DNA from: JALZKA01 sp963734015 | GTDB lineage: Bacteria; Actinomycetota; Thermoleophilia; Solirubrobacterales; 70-9 | Assembly (NCBI GenBank): GCA_963734015.1 | Contig: CAVTFG010000007.1 | Span: 62,001 to 126,000 of the forward strand | Direction of reading: 5' to 3' | DNA: 64,000 nucleotides | In this document: in pieces, positions 25,747-34,651 of the stretch | How the letters are laid out: each line of letters starts with the position of its first letter | How positions within the stretch are numbered: the first letter of the stretch is position 1 | Made by a program: the position numbers and the translations under genes | Notes under the pieces: model-generated | The model's input: the letters and a program-made list of their open reading frames with translations, nothing else | What the model was told of the DNA's origin: nothing | The model's database searches: none

Positions 25747-26346
25747 GTGGCGATGGACGCGGAACCGCGTGTCTTGGGCGCGATGGGGACGGAGCTCGCT
25801 CCGGTCGCGCGGCGGCATGAGCGCGCGCTGATCAGGGCGGCGCAGCGGGGTTCCGAGGAGGCGCTCGAAGAGCTGTTCCGGCGGCACTGGCGAGCCGCGC
25901 ACCGCGCCGCGTACCTGGTTGTCCATGACGGCGCGGCGGCGGAGGACATCGCCCAGGAGGCGTTCATCGCGGCGGTCCGCGCCCTGGACCGCTTCGACCG
26001 ACGCCGTCCGTTTGGCCCGTGGCTGCACCGCATCGTCGTGAACCGCTCGATCGACTGGAGCCGGGCGCGCAAGGCGCGCCGGGAGGTATCCGGCGAGGCC
26101 GCGGAGCTCACCGAGGCAAGCGCCGAGGTCGACCTCGCCGGCCTCGCCGATTCGGACCGCGTCGTCGCGGCGCTCCGCTCGCTCGGACCGGAACAGCGCG
26201 CCGTGGTCGTGCTCCGCTACCTGCTCGAGTACACGCCCAGCGAGATCGCCGACCTTCTGGAGATCCCTCGTGGCACCGTGAACTCGAGGTTGCGCAGGGG
26301 GCTCGACGCGCTCGCGCGCGGGCTACCCGAGGAGGGCGCAGCATGA
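25747..26346 (+). CDS. ECF-type RNA polymerase sigma factor
   Basis: About 199 residues with sigma region 2 (LEELFRRHWRAAHRAAYLVV, AAEDIAQEAFIAAVRAL, FGPWLHRIVVNRSIDW) and region 4 (LGPEQRAVVVLRYLLEYTPSEIADLLEI, then GTVNSRLRRGLDAL), the usual extracytoplasmic-function layout. The start is either GTG 25747 or ATG 25753; upstream frame continuation is shadow. The stop overlaps the next gene's ATG by four bases, the arrangement typical of a sigma/anti-sigma pair. Its regulon is unknown. Confidence 0.88.
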   Translation: MAMDAEPRVLGAMGTELAPVARRHERALIRAAQRGSEEALEELFRRHWRAAHRAAYLVVHDGAAAEDIAQEAFIAAVRALDRFDRRRPFGPWLHRIVVNRSIDWSRARKARREVSGEAAELTEASAEVDLAGLADSDRVVAALRSLGPEQRAVVVLRYLLEYTPSEIADLLEIPRGTVNSRLRRGLDALARGLPEEGAA

Positions 26347-27556
26347 GGCGCCGCGACGACGAGCAGGTGCGAGCGGCCCTGCGCGACATCCCGGCGCCGG
26401 GCGAAAGCCGGGCGGAGGAGCGCGGCTGGGCGGTCGTCCGCGAGGCATTCACCGAGCGCGAGGCGGTCCGCCCGCCGCGGGGCGTGCGAGCGCGCGCCGG
26501 GCTGGCGGCGCTCGTCGCCGGGCTCGTGGCGGTCGTGGCGCTCACGCCCGCCGGCGCCGAGGTCCGCGAGTGGATTGCCGACGCGATCGAGGTCGGCGAG
26601 GAGGACGCGCGCCCCGTGCTCGGATCGCTGCCGGCAGGCGGCTCGGTGCTGGTCGAGTCGAACGACGGGGCATGGGTCCTGAACGACGACGGATCACGCC
26701 GCAACCTGGGTGACTACGCGCACGTGACCTGGTCGCCGAACGGCCTCTACGTCGGGGCGGCGGAGGGACGCGAGCTGTTCGCGCTGACGCCGCAGGGCGA
26801 CGTCCGCTGGAGCCTGACCGCGCCGGCCACGATCAACTCGCTCGACTGGTCGAGCGACGACGGCTTCCGGGTCGCGTACGTCGCCGGCCGCGAGCTGCGG
26901 GTCGTCGCCGGAGACGGCACGCCGGCGGGCGACCCCAGGCTGGCCAAGCCGGTCGGCTCGACCGCGATCGCCTGGCGGCCGGAGTCGCTTCCCACCGCTG
27001 CGCAACACGAGCTCGCCTACGTGGACGCCGACGATCGGGTGGTGCTCGAGAACACCGACACCCGGCAGGTCCTCTGGCGCTCCGAGCCCGTGCCGGCCCG
27101 GTCGAGAGCCTGCAATGGTCGGCCGACGGGGAACGGCTCCTGATCGAAGCCGAAGGCTTCGCCTCGCTGGTCGACGCCCGCGGCAACGGGCTGTTCAAGG
27201 GGCCCGTCGCAACCGGAAGCGCGGCCACGCTCGCGGCCGACGGCCGGCAGATCGCCGTCGTCCGTCCGAACCGTGCCGGCAAGGCCGAGCTGGTGCTCAT
27301 CCCGGCCAGCCTCGCCGAGGGCCGGGAACGCGTCCTCTACCCGACCAGCCCGGGCAAGGGCGGAGCCGAGTTCGGCACGCCCACGTTCTCTCCCGACGGC
27401 GAGTGGATCCTGCTGCCCTGGCCCGAGGCGGACCAGTGGCTCTTCATCCGCATCGCGGACCGCCGAGTCGTGCCCGTCGCCGATATCTCGCGCCAGCTCG
27501 ACCCCGACCGCAGGGGCTCCGCGACGTTCCCGCGCGTCGCCGGATGGTGCTGCTGA
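26343..27556 (+). CDS. putative anti-sigma / propeller membrane protein, frame broken
   Basis: Follows the sigma gene with a four-base overlap. An N-terminal cytosolic segment of ~45 residues and a TM helix (~52-72; GLAALVAGLVAVVALTPAG) lead to an external propeller-like region (HVTWSPNGLYVGAAEG, NSLDWSSDDGFRVAYV). The frame breaks near 27090-27105 and continues in another frame (VESLQWSADGERLL ... TFSPDGEWILLPW) to a stop at 27556. Adding one G at the shift restores one ~404-residue protein. The gene order and topology suggest a transmembrane anti-sigma factor, but no zinc-binding ZAS motif is visible. Confidence 0.65.
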
Positions 27557-27568
27557 GGCACGTCTACG

Positions 27569-27574
27569 CATAAT
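27569..27574 (+). promoter_or_regulatory. putative -10 box before the NHEJ ligase gene
   Basis: CATAAT, near-consensus, exactly six bases before the GTG at 27581; leaderless layout. Confidence 0.45.
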
Positions 27575-27580
27575 CGAGGG

Positions 27581-28613
27581 GTGGCCATCCCGCTTCCCCG
27601 CGACCTCCAGCCGATGCTCGCGACGCCGATCGACGAGCCGCCCGACGGGAAGCGGATGGGCGTTCGAGATCAAGTGGGACGGGGTTCGGGCCCTGGCTTT
27701 CCTCGACGAGGCAGGCACCCGTGTCGCGAGCCGCCGCGGCGAGGACACCACGCCCCGCTACCCCGAGCTCGCGGAGATGGCGGCGGCGATCGGCGGCCGC
27801 GACGCCGTCCTGGACGGCGAGGTCGTTGCGTTCGACGAAGAGGGGCATCCGAGCTTTCAGACGCTGCAGCTGCGGATGGGGCTCTCGCGGCCCGAGACGA
27901 TCCGCCGCCGGGCACAGGAGGTTCCGGTCACCTACGTCGCCTTCGACCTGCTGGCGCTCGACGGCGAGAGCCTGCTCGCCGAGCCGTACGAGCGCCGGCG
28001 CGAGCTGCTGGCCGGCCTGGCGCTCGAGTCCGACCACTGGCGGACGCCCGCGCATCACCTCGGAGGCGGCGAGGCGTTCCTCGCCGCGGCCCGGTCCCAG
28101 GGCCTGGAGGGAATCGTGTGCAAGCGCCTCCGCAGCGTCTACCGGCCGGGCGCCCGCAGCCGCGACTGGCTCAAGATCCGCGCCCGGCTCTCCCAGGAGC
28201 TGGTGATCGGCGGCTACATGCCCGGCGAGGGCGGGCGACGGGGCAGGGTCGGGTCGCTCCTCGTCGGCTACTGGGACGCGACGCCCGCGGAGGCCGAGTC
28301 GCTCGGACGGCGCCAGCGGCTCGTCTACGCGGGCGGTGTCGGCACCGGGTTCACGGACGCGATGCTGGAACGCCTGATCGGTCTGCTGAAGCCGCTCGCA
28401 CGCGAGGAGGCCCCGTTCGAGCTGGGCGAGGACCCACGCGAGAAGTACAAGGCGAGGGCGCGCGAGCGCGGCGCGGGGCCCGTGTGGGTCGACCCGCAGG
28501 TGGTCGGCGAGTTCGAGTTCACCGAGTGGACGCGCGAGGGCACCCTGCGCCAGCCTGCGTTCAAGGGCCTGCGCGACGACAAGGACGCCCGCGAGGTCGT
28601 CCGCGAGGGCTAG
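27581..28613 (+). CDS. ligD: ATP-dependent DNA ligase domain protein (LigD-type), frame broken
   Basis: Seals DNA breaks in non-homologous end joining. It starts at GTG with PLPRDLQPMLATP, then one extra base near 27650 shifts the frame just before the nucleotidyl-lysine motif FEIKWDGVRAL. Downstream motifs are intact: LDGEVVAFDE, VAFDLLALDG, GIVCKRLRSVY, RDWLKIR and the OB-fold with EFEFTEWTREGTLRQPAFKGL. Removing the extra base gives ~343 residues, a ligase-only LigD. It precedes Ku and the polymerase domain in the same orientation. The break is probably a sequence error. Confidence 0.85.
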
Positions 28614-28734
28614 AAGGCGCAAGATCGCCTGCGTGTTATGTGGCCAGGCAGGGTTCGGGCGCTACTGTGGGGTACCTAGTGGCCTACACCTCGCGATGAG
28701 TTTCACGCCCGTCGCTGGTCTGTAGAGGAAACCC

Positions 28735-29622
28735 ATGCCCCGCGCCATCTGGACAGGTTCAATCTCATTCGGGCTCCTCAACGTGCCCGTGAAGCTCTAC
28801 AGCGCCGTATCGCGCAAGAACGTCTCGTTCCGCGAGCTGCGCGCCTCCGACAGCTCCCGCATCCGCCACAAGCGCGTCGCCGAAGCGGATGGCGAGGAGG
28901 TCCCGTACGAGGAGATCGTCAAGGGCTACGAGATCACACCCGAGCAGTACGTGATCCTGACCAAGGACGAGCTCGACGAGATGAACCCGAAGAAGACGCG
29001 CGCGATCGAGATCGAGGCGTTCGTCGACCTCGACGAGATCGACCCCATCTACTTCGACCACCCCTACTACCTCGGCCCGGACAAGGGCGCCGAGAAGGCC
29101 TACGCCCTGCTCACCAAGGCGATGTCGGAGCAGAACAAGGTGGCGGTCGCGCGCTTCGTTCTGCGCAACAAGGAGAACCTCGCGGCGATCCGGCCGATGG
29201 GCGACGTCCTGACGATGGCGACGATGCGGTTCGCCGACGAGGTGGTGTCGCCGGCCGAGATCTCCGAGATCGTCGAGGACGTCGACGAGGCCCCGCGCAA
29301 GGCCGAGGTGGACATGGCCAAGCAGCTGATCGACTCGCTGGCCACCGACTTCGACGCGTCCGCGTTCACGGACGAGTACCGCGAGGAGCTACTGGCCCTG
29401 ATCGAGCGCAAGGCCAAGGGCGAGGACATCGTCGAGGTCGAGGGCGAGGAGCCGAAGCCGACCAAGGCGCCGGACCTCATGGCGGCGCTCGAGGAGAGCC
29501 TCGCCGCCGTGAAGTCGGAGCCGCTCGCCGAGGGCGCCGAGAAGAAGCCCGCGGCGAAGAAGCGCTCGACCGCCAAGAAGAAGGCGCCGGCGAAGAAGAC
29601 GAAGACCGCGGCGAAGTCGTAA
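28735..29622 (+). CDS. ku: DNA end-binding protein Ku
   Basis: Homodimeric ring that binds double-strand ends and recruits LigD. The 295-residue protein is intact: RAIWTGSISFGLLNVPVKLYSA start, IRHKRVAEADGEEVPYEEIVKGYE, FDHPYYLGPDKGAEKAYALL and MATMRFADEVVSPAEI. The last ~30 residues are a Lys/Ala/Pro-rich tail (KKPAAKKRSTAKKKAPAKK), as in other actinobacterial Ku proteins, likely extra DNA binding. It lies between the ligase and polymerase genes, 121 bases after the ligase. Confidence 0.96.
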   Translation: MPRAIWTGSISFGLLNVPVKLYSAVSRKNVSFRELRASDSSRIRHKRVAEADGEEVPYEEIVKGYEITPEQYVILTKDELDEMNPKKTRAIEIEAFVDLDEIDPIYFDHPYYLGPDKGAEKAYALLTKAMSEQNKVAVARFVLRNKENLAAIRPMGDVLTMATMRFADEVVSPAEISEIVEDVDEAPRKAEVDMAKQLIDSLATDFDASAFTDEYREELLALIERKAKGEDIVEVEGEEPKPTKAPDLMAALEESLAAVKSEPLAEGAEKKPAAKKRSTAKKKAPAKKTKTAAKS

Positions 29623-29628
29623 TCCGCG

Positions 29629-30562
29629 GTGGCGTCCGGCTCCGCCGCATCGAAGACTCGGCACGAGGTCGAGGTCGACGGCAGGACGCTCTCCCTCTCG
29701 AACCTCGACAAGGTCCTCTGGCCGAAGACGAAGACGCTCAAGGGCGAGGCGATCGACTACTACGCCCGGGTCGCCGACACGCTGGTCCCCCACCTCCAAG
29801 GCCGGCCGGTGACCCTGGTGCGCTTCCCCGAGGGAGTCGACGGCTTCCGGTTCTACGAGAAGCGCGCTCCGAAGGGCGCCCCGGACTGGGTCAAGACGGC
29901 GCGGGTCGGCTTCGACAAGGCGGGCGAGATCGACTTCGTCGTCTGTGACGACAAGCCGACGCTGATCTGGCTGGCCCAGCTGGCGGCGCTCGAGCTCCAC
30001 CCGTCGCTCTCGAAGGCGCGGAACATGGAGGTCCCGACCTCGATGGTCTTCGACCTGGACCCCGGGCCCTCCGGCCGCGATCAAGGAGTGTTGCGTGGTC
30101 GGGTTGCGGGTCCGGGAGCTCTTCGAAGGGCTCGGGCTGAAGTCGTTCGCGAAGAGCTCGGGCTCGAAGGGCCTCCAGGTCTACGTGCCGCTGAACGGCA
30201 GGACCAAGTACGAGCGCACCAAGCCCTACTCCCAGGCCGTGGCACAGGCGCTCGAGCAGGCCGAGCCCGACCTCGTCGTCTCGAAAATGACCAAGAAGCT
30301 CCGGGTCGGCAAGGTCCTGGTGGACTGGTCGCAGAACACCCGCTCGAAGACGACGGTCTCGGTCTACTCGCTCCGCGCCCGCGAGCGCCCCACGATCTCG
30401 ACGCCGGTCACCTGGGACGAGGTCGAGGCCGGAGCGAAGGGCAAGGCCGACCTGCGCTTCGAGGCGGAAGACGTGCTGAAGCGGATCGAGAAGCACGGTG
30501 ACCTGTTCGCCCCCGTGCTGGAGCTGAAGCAGACCTTGCCGCGGGGCAAGGGGCCGGGGTAG
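29629..30562 (+). CDS. LigD polymerase domain (AEP primase-type), frame broken
   Basis: Archaeo-eukaryotic primase-like polymerase that fills gaps at joined ends. Frame one covers TLSLSNLDKVLWPKTKTLKGEAIDYY, PVTLVRFPEGVDG, IDFVVCDDKPTLIWLA and the metal-site FDLDPGPS. At ~30068-30080 an extra base shifts the frame, after which VGLRVRELFEGLGLKSF, SGSKGLQVYVPL, VGKVLVDWSQN and SVYSLRARERPTISTPV follow. Restored length is ~310 residues. It starts six bases after the Ku stop and is separate from the ligase, so LigD is split into stand-alone genes. Confidence 0.85.
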
Positions 30563-30596
30563 GGTCAAGCCGTCAAACGAGGGGAAAGGACTCCGG

Positions 30597-31052
30597 ATGG
30601 GCAGGTGGTCGAAGGCGGTGCTGGTGGGACTCGTCTGTGTCGCGGTGGCGGTTCCCGCCGGCATCGTGATCGCGGGCGGCAACTCGTCGAGCGGATCGGT
30701 CGCGAGACAGACGGGTTCGTGGGTGCCGTCGAGCGTCGAGGCTCCAAGGAAGTGGAAGCCGATTCCAGGCTTGGGCGTGACCAGCACGCCCGGCTTCATC
30801 ACGGTTGACCTCAGCGCCCAGATGAAGAAGGGCAAGGCGAAGTTCCGGATCGTGCCGGTCGCCGGTGGCAGCGCGATGGACCCCGGGCCGGTGACGTTCA
30901 CCGCCAAGGCCGCGAACTCGTTCACCTGGGCGAGCAACGACACCTGCGGCCAGGGCGAGCAGCACGAGATCCAGTGGAAGCGGTCGGGCAAGAGGGACGC
31001 GGTGGCGACGAAGCTGAGCGCGCACTCCGTGTACGACGAACTCTGCCTTTGA
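30597..31052 (+). CDS. secreted hypothetical protein
   Basis: 151 residues with a signal peptide or N-terminal anchor (KAVLVGLVCVAVAVPAGIVIAGG). A single small domain follows (PGFITVDLSAQMKKGKAKFRIVPV, VTFTAKAANSFTWAS), with two Cys (DTCGQG, ELCL) that could form a disulfide. ATG 30597 follows GGGGAAAGGA at a suitable distance. I do not recognise the family. It lies downstream of the NHEJ genes, which is probably coincidental. Confidence 0.65.
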   Translation: MGRWSKAVLVGLVCVAVAVPAGIVIAGGNSSSGSVARQTGSWVPSSVEAPRKWKPIPGLGVTSTPGFITVDLSAQMKKGKAKFRIVPVAGGSAMDPGPVTFTAKAANSFTWASNDTCGQGEQHEIQWKRSGKRDAVATKLSAHSVYDELCL

Positions 31053-31124
31053 GCCTGCGGTCGCCTCGATCGTCCTGATGCTCGCCGCGACGGCGCAGGC
31101 CGTGCGACTCGCGCGTGAGCCGGT

Positions 31125-32648
31125 CTAGACCGAAACGGGTCCGGCGGCGCGGGCGGACGGCCTCATGCTGAGCGCGCGCACGGACGCGGCGATCCGGCGA
31201 ACGCCCTCGTCCAGATCCTCCGGCTCGAGATAGCCGAAGGACAGGCGCATGGAGAGGTGTGGGGAACGGGCGATCCGCATCGCGCCGCCCGGCGCGTAGG
31301 CGACGCCCTGCCGGCGCGCCTCGCTGACCAGGTCGCGTTCGGAGACCGGGGTGTCGAGGGTCAGCCAGAGATGCCCACCACCGACGGGCATCACGTAGCT
31401 CGCCATCGACCCGAAGTGCTGCTCGATCGATTCCAGGAGAGCGTCGCGGCCCCGCCGGTAGTGCCGGTTCGCCAGCTCGATCTGCCCGGCGTAGGCGCCG
31501 GTGGCGAGATAGCCGGCGGCGACGAGCTGGGTCAGGGTCGGCGTGTGGATGTCGTCGGTCCGCTTCTCGGCCACGATCCGGTCCAGAACGGGGCCGCTGG
31601 CGGCGACCCAGCCGGCCCGCAGCCCTCCACCCACGGTCTTCGAGAGCGAGTCGGCGTAGATCACGTGAGCGGGGGCATCCGCGCGCAGCGACTGCGGGGT
31701 CGTGCCGTCGAAGCGCAGGTCCCCGTAGATCCCGTCCTCGACGATGAAGAAACCGTGCCGCCGGACCAGTTCCAGCAGGCGCTCGCGCCGCTCGGCCGAG
31801 AGGTCGCGACCCGTGGGGTTGTGTGAGCGGGGCTGGATCGCCAGGGCCTTGATCTCGGTACGGGCCAGCAGCGACTCGAGCGCGTCGATCTCGAGCCCGT
31901 CCTCGTCCACCGGTACCGGGTGCACGCGCGCGCCGGCCACCCGGATCGCGCGAATCACCGACATGAAGCTCGGGTCCTCGCAGGCCACGGCGTCGCCGTG
32001 GCGGAGGATCGCCCGCATCGCCAGGGAGAGCCCCTGTGAGGCGCCCGTGGTCACGATGACGTCGTCGGGGTCTTCGGAGGCGCCCCGCTGGGCGGAGAGC
32101 TTGGCGATTTCCTCCGCGAACTCGGGGATGCCGCGGACGTCCGAGTACTGGAGCGCGCGCTCCGGCTGTTCACGCATCACATCAACCGCCAGATCGCGCA
32201 TCTCTTCCGTCGGGAAGATGCGCTCCGACGGATACCCGACCGACAGCGGCATCAGGCCCTCGATCTGGATGTGGTCGTGCATCTCGCCCAGCACGCGATC
32301 GCCGTAGGTCTCGTCGTTCTCGGGGAGGACGTAGCGCTGCCATGCGATCGAGTCCGGCACCCGGCTCTGATCCTGGATTGGCGCCGCCGCCCGCACGAAG
32401 GTCCCGCTGCCGACCTTGGAGGCCACCAGGCCGCGCTCGGCCAGCTGGCGGTAGGCGCGGGCCGCGGTGAGGTGGTTCACGCCGGCCAGCTCGGCGAGCT
32501 GCCGGGTCGGCGGCAACTTCGCGCCAGGCGCCAGCTCGCCGTCCGCGATCGCCTGCTCGAAGATCGCGACGATGCCGGCGGTGACGCCACTGCGTCCCTC
32601 GCCCTCGCCCTCGGCTCGTATATCGGTCAATTTGCCTCTGTATGACAT
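31125..32648 (-). CDS. MocR/PdxR-family transcriptional regulator
   Basis: 507 residues: an N-terminal GntR-type winged helix (~20-90; LPPTRQLAELAGVNHLTAARAYRQLAERGLV) fused to a class I aminotransferase fold with NPTGRDLSAERR and the PLP-lysine region YADSLSKTVGGGLRAGWV. Such proteins sense PLP or amino-acid signals and control a neighbouring gene. The ATG at 32648 follows a strong promoter (TTGACA-17-CATACT) with a near-leaderless start. The longer upstream frame is shadow. The target is likely itself and the divergent 106-residue gene. Confidence 0.88.
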   Translation of the reverse strand: MSYRGKLTDIRAEGEGEGRSGVTAGIVAIFEQAIADGELAPGAKLPPTRQLAELAGVNHLTAARAYRQLAERGLVASKVGSGTFVRAAAPIQDQSRVPDSIAWQRYVLPENDETYGDRVLGEMHDHIQIEGLMPLSVGYPSERIFPTEEMRDLAVDVMREQPERALQYSDVRGIPEFAEEIAKLSAQRGASEDPDDVIVTTGASQGLSLAMRAILRHGDAVACEDPSFMSVIRAIRVAGARVHPVPVDEDGLEIDALESLLARTEIKALAIQPRSHNPTGRDLSAERRERLLELVRRHGFFIVEDGIYGDLRFDGTTPQSLRADAPAHVIYADSLSKTVGGGLRAGWVAASGPVLDRIVAEKRTDDIHTPTLTQLVAAGYLATGAYAGQIELANRHYRRGRDALLESIEQHFGSMASYVMPVGGGHLWLTLDTPVSERDLVSEARRQGVAYAPGGAMRIARSPHLSMRLSFGYLEPEDLDEGVRRIAASVRALSMRPSARAAGPVSV

Positions 32649-32695
32649 TGACCAGGCCAGTATGCCCGCTACTCTGATCATTGTCAATAGGACAA
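32648..32695. promoter_or_regulatory. divergent overlapping promoters and MocR operator
   Basis: Minus strand: -35 TTGACA (32682-32687), 17-base spacer, -10 CATACT (32659-32664). Plus strand: TTGACC (32648-32653), 16-base spacer, TACTCT (32670-32675). An inverted repeat TTGTC-N5-GACAA (32681-32695) overlaps the minus -35, and CATTGAC/CATTGTC form a direct repeat. This is a compact region where one bound regulator could affect both directions. Confidence 0.55.
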
Positions 32696-32736
32696 AGGCC
32701 GCAGAGCAGGAATTGCACGACCTACTGGAGTCACAC

Positions 32737-33057
32737 ATGTCACACATGATCACCGCAAGCTCAGAGATCAGGATCCGGGCCGCCCACGAGTCGGACCTCG
32801 CCGCCGTGGCCCGCGTGGCCGGCCGTGACACCCACGAGCCTCCCGCCTGGCCGATCCTCGTGGCCGAGGTCGGCTCCGACATCCGCGCCGCGATCTCGCT
32901 GACCGACGGCGAGGTCATCGCCGACCCGTTCCACCGCACGGACGAGCTGGTCGCGATGCTTCGGATCCGTGCGCGCGAGGCGGCCTCGGATCCGGACAAC
33001 GTCATACGGTTCGAGCGCCCGCGCCGCACGCGGTTCGCGTTCCGCAGCGCGGCCTGA
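32737..33057 (+). CDS. small GNAT-related hypothetical protein
   Basis: 106 residues beginning SEIRIRAAHESDLAAVARVAG, the pattern of the first strand and helix of GNAT acetyltransferases. ILVAEVGSDIRAAISLTDGEVIADPF follows, but there is no acetyl-CoA-binding motif (Q/RxxGxG/A), so it is probably not a complete acetyltransferase. It ends in a basic stretch. ATG 32737 is followed three codons later by another ATG. It is divergent from the MocR regulator and may be its target. Confidence 0.65.
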   Translation: MSHMITASSEIRIRAAHESDLAAVARVAGRDTHEPPAWPILVAEVGSDIRAAISLTDGEVIADPFHRTDELVAMLRIRAREAASDPDNVIRFERPRRTRFAFRSAA

Positions 33058-33066
33058 CCCAGCGGG

Positions 33067-34651
33067 TCAGCCCAGCGGCTGGCGGATCACAGGCCTGCGG
33101 GAGGCCGCGGCCTCGTCCAGCCGCCGGACCGGCGTCGTGTACGGCGCGTCGGTGACGATGGCCGGGTCCTCCTCCGCCTCGGCCAGGATCGCGTCGATCG
33201 CCTCGGCCAAGTCGTCCAATGACTCGCGCGTCTCGGTCTCCGTGGGCTCGAACATCAGCGCCTCTGAGACCAGCAGCGGGAAGTAGATCGTGGGCGGGTG
33301 GAATCCGTAGTCGAGCAGCCGCTTGGCGATGTCGAGCGTCTTCACCTGGAGCTCCTTCGCGGCTGGGCTTCCGGTCAGGACGAACTCGTGCATGCAGCGC
33401 TCGCCGAAGCCGAGCGGCAGATGCTTGCCCGCGCGGCCGGCCAGCAGCCTCGCCAGCAGGTAGTTCGCGTTCAGGACCGCTGTCTCCGAGGCCTCGGTCA
33501 GGCCGTCCGCCCCGAGCGAGGTGATGTAGGCGTAGGAGCGGACGAAGACGCCAAAGTTGCCCTGAAACCCGCGCAGGCGGCCGATCGACTTCTCGCCCGA
33601 GTGGTCGAGGTCGAAGCTGGGACCCGAACCGTTCGACGCCCTCTGAGCCGAAGGCGAAGTCCCGGCGTTGCCCCGCCGGCTGATCTCTGCGGACGATCCG
33701 GGGGACGGGCAGGTACGGCGCAATCCGGTCGGACACCGCGATCGGCCCTGCCCCGGGCCCGCCGCCGCCGTGTGGCTGGGAGAACGACTTGTGGAGGTTC
33801 AGGTGGACGATGTCGAACCCCATGTCTCCGGGCCTGGAATGGCCCATGATCGCGTTCAGATTGGCGCCGTCGTAGTAGAGGGTCCCTCCCACGTCGTGCG
33901 TGATCTCGGCGATCTCGCGGATGTTGCGGTCGAAGATCCCGAGCGTGTTGGGGTTGGTCAGCATCAGGCAGGCGACCGTCTCGTCCGCCTTGGCCCGCAG
34001 GTCGTCGAGGTCGACCCCGCCGTCGGGCGCCGTCGCGACCTTGACGACCTCGTAGCCGGCCATCGTCACCGTCGCCGGGTTCGTGCCGTGCGCGGTGTCC
34101 GGCGTGAGCACCCGCGTCCGTTCCTGGTTGCGGTCCTCGTGGTACGCGCGGGTGAGGAAGAGCCCGGCGAGCTCGCCGTGGGAGCCGGCCGAAGGCTGGA
34201 GCGACACGTGCGGCAGGCCGGTCAGCTCCGAGAGCGCGCGCTCGAGGTTCCACATCAGCTCGAGTGCGCCCTGCGCGCGCTTCGGGTCCTGGGCCGGATG
34301 CAGCCGCGCGTGGCCCGGCAGCGCCGCGACCTTCTCGTTCAGGCGCGGGTTGTGCTTCATCGTGCAGGAGCCGAGCGGGTAGGGCCCGGTGTCGAGGTCG
34401 AAGTTGCGGCGCGAGATCCGGTTGTAGTGGCGGACGATCTCGGGCTCGGAGACCTCGGGCAGCGCGGCGAGGCGCTCGCGCAGGAGCTTCGCCGGGATCA
34501 GCTCCGAAAGCGGGGTCTCGGGGACGTCGGAGGGGGGCAGAACCGCCGCGCGCCGGCCCTCGACGGTGCGCTCGAAGATCGTCGTTGCGCGCTCGCGCTG
34601 CATCGGGGTGGGCACTTCGGCCGTGCGCGGTGGGGCGACGTGCTCGCTCAT
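33067..34651 (-). CDS. gcvPB: glycine dehydrogenase (decarboxylating) subunit 2, frame broken
   Basis: PLP-containing half of the P-protein of the glycine cleavage system. Frame one carries LGSCTMKHNPRLNEKVAALPG, LQPSAGSHGELAGL, PDTAHGTNPATVTMAGY, DGANLNAIMGHSRPGDMGFD and the PLP lysine in LNLHKSFSQPHGGGGPGAG. At ~33618-33632 one extra G shifts the frame, then FDLDHSGEKSIGRLRGFQGNFGVF and the C-terminal part continue. Corrected length is ~527 residues. The start overlaps gcvPA by four bases. It is a core metabolic gene, so the break is probably a sequence error. Confidence 0.88.
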
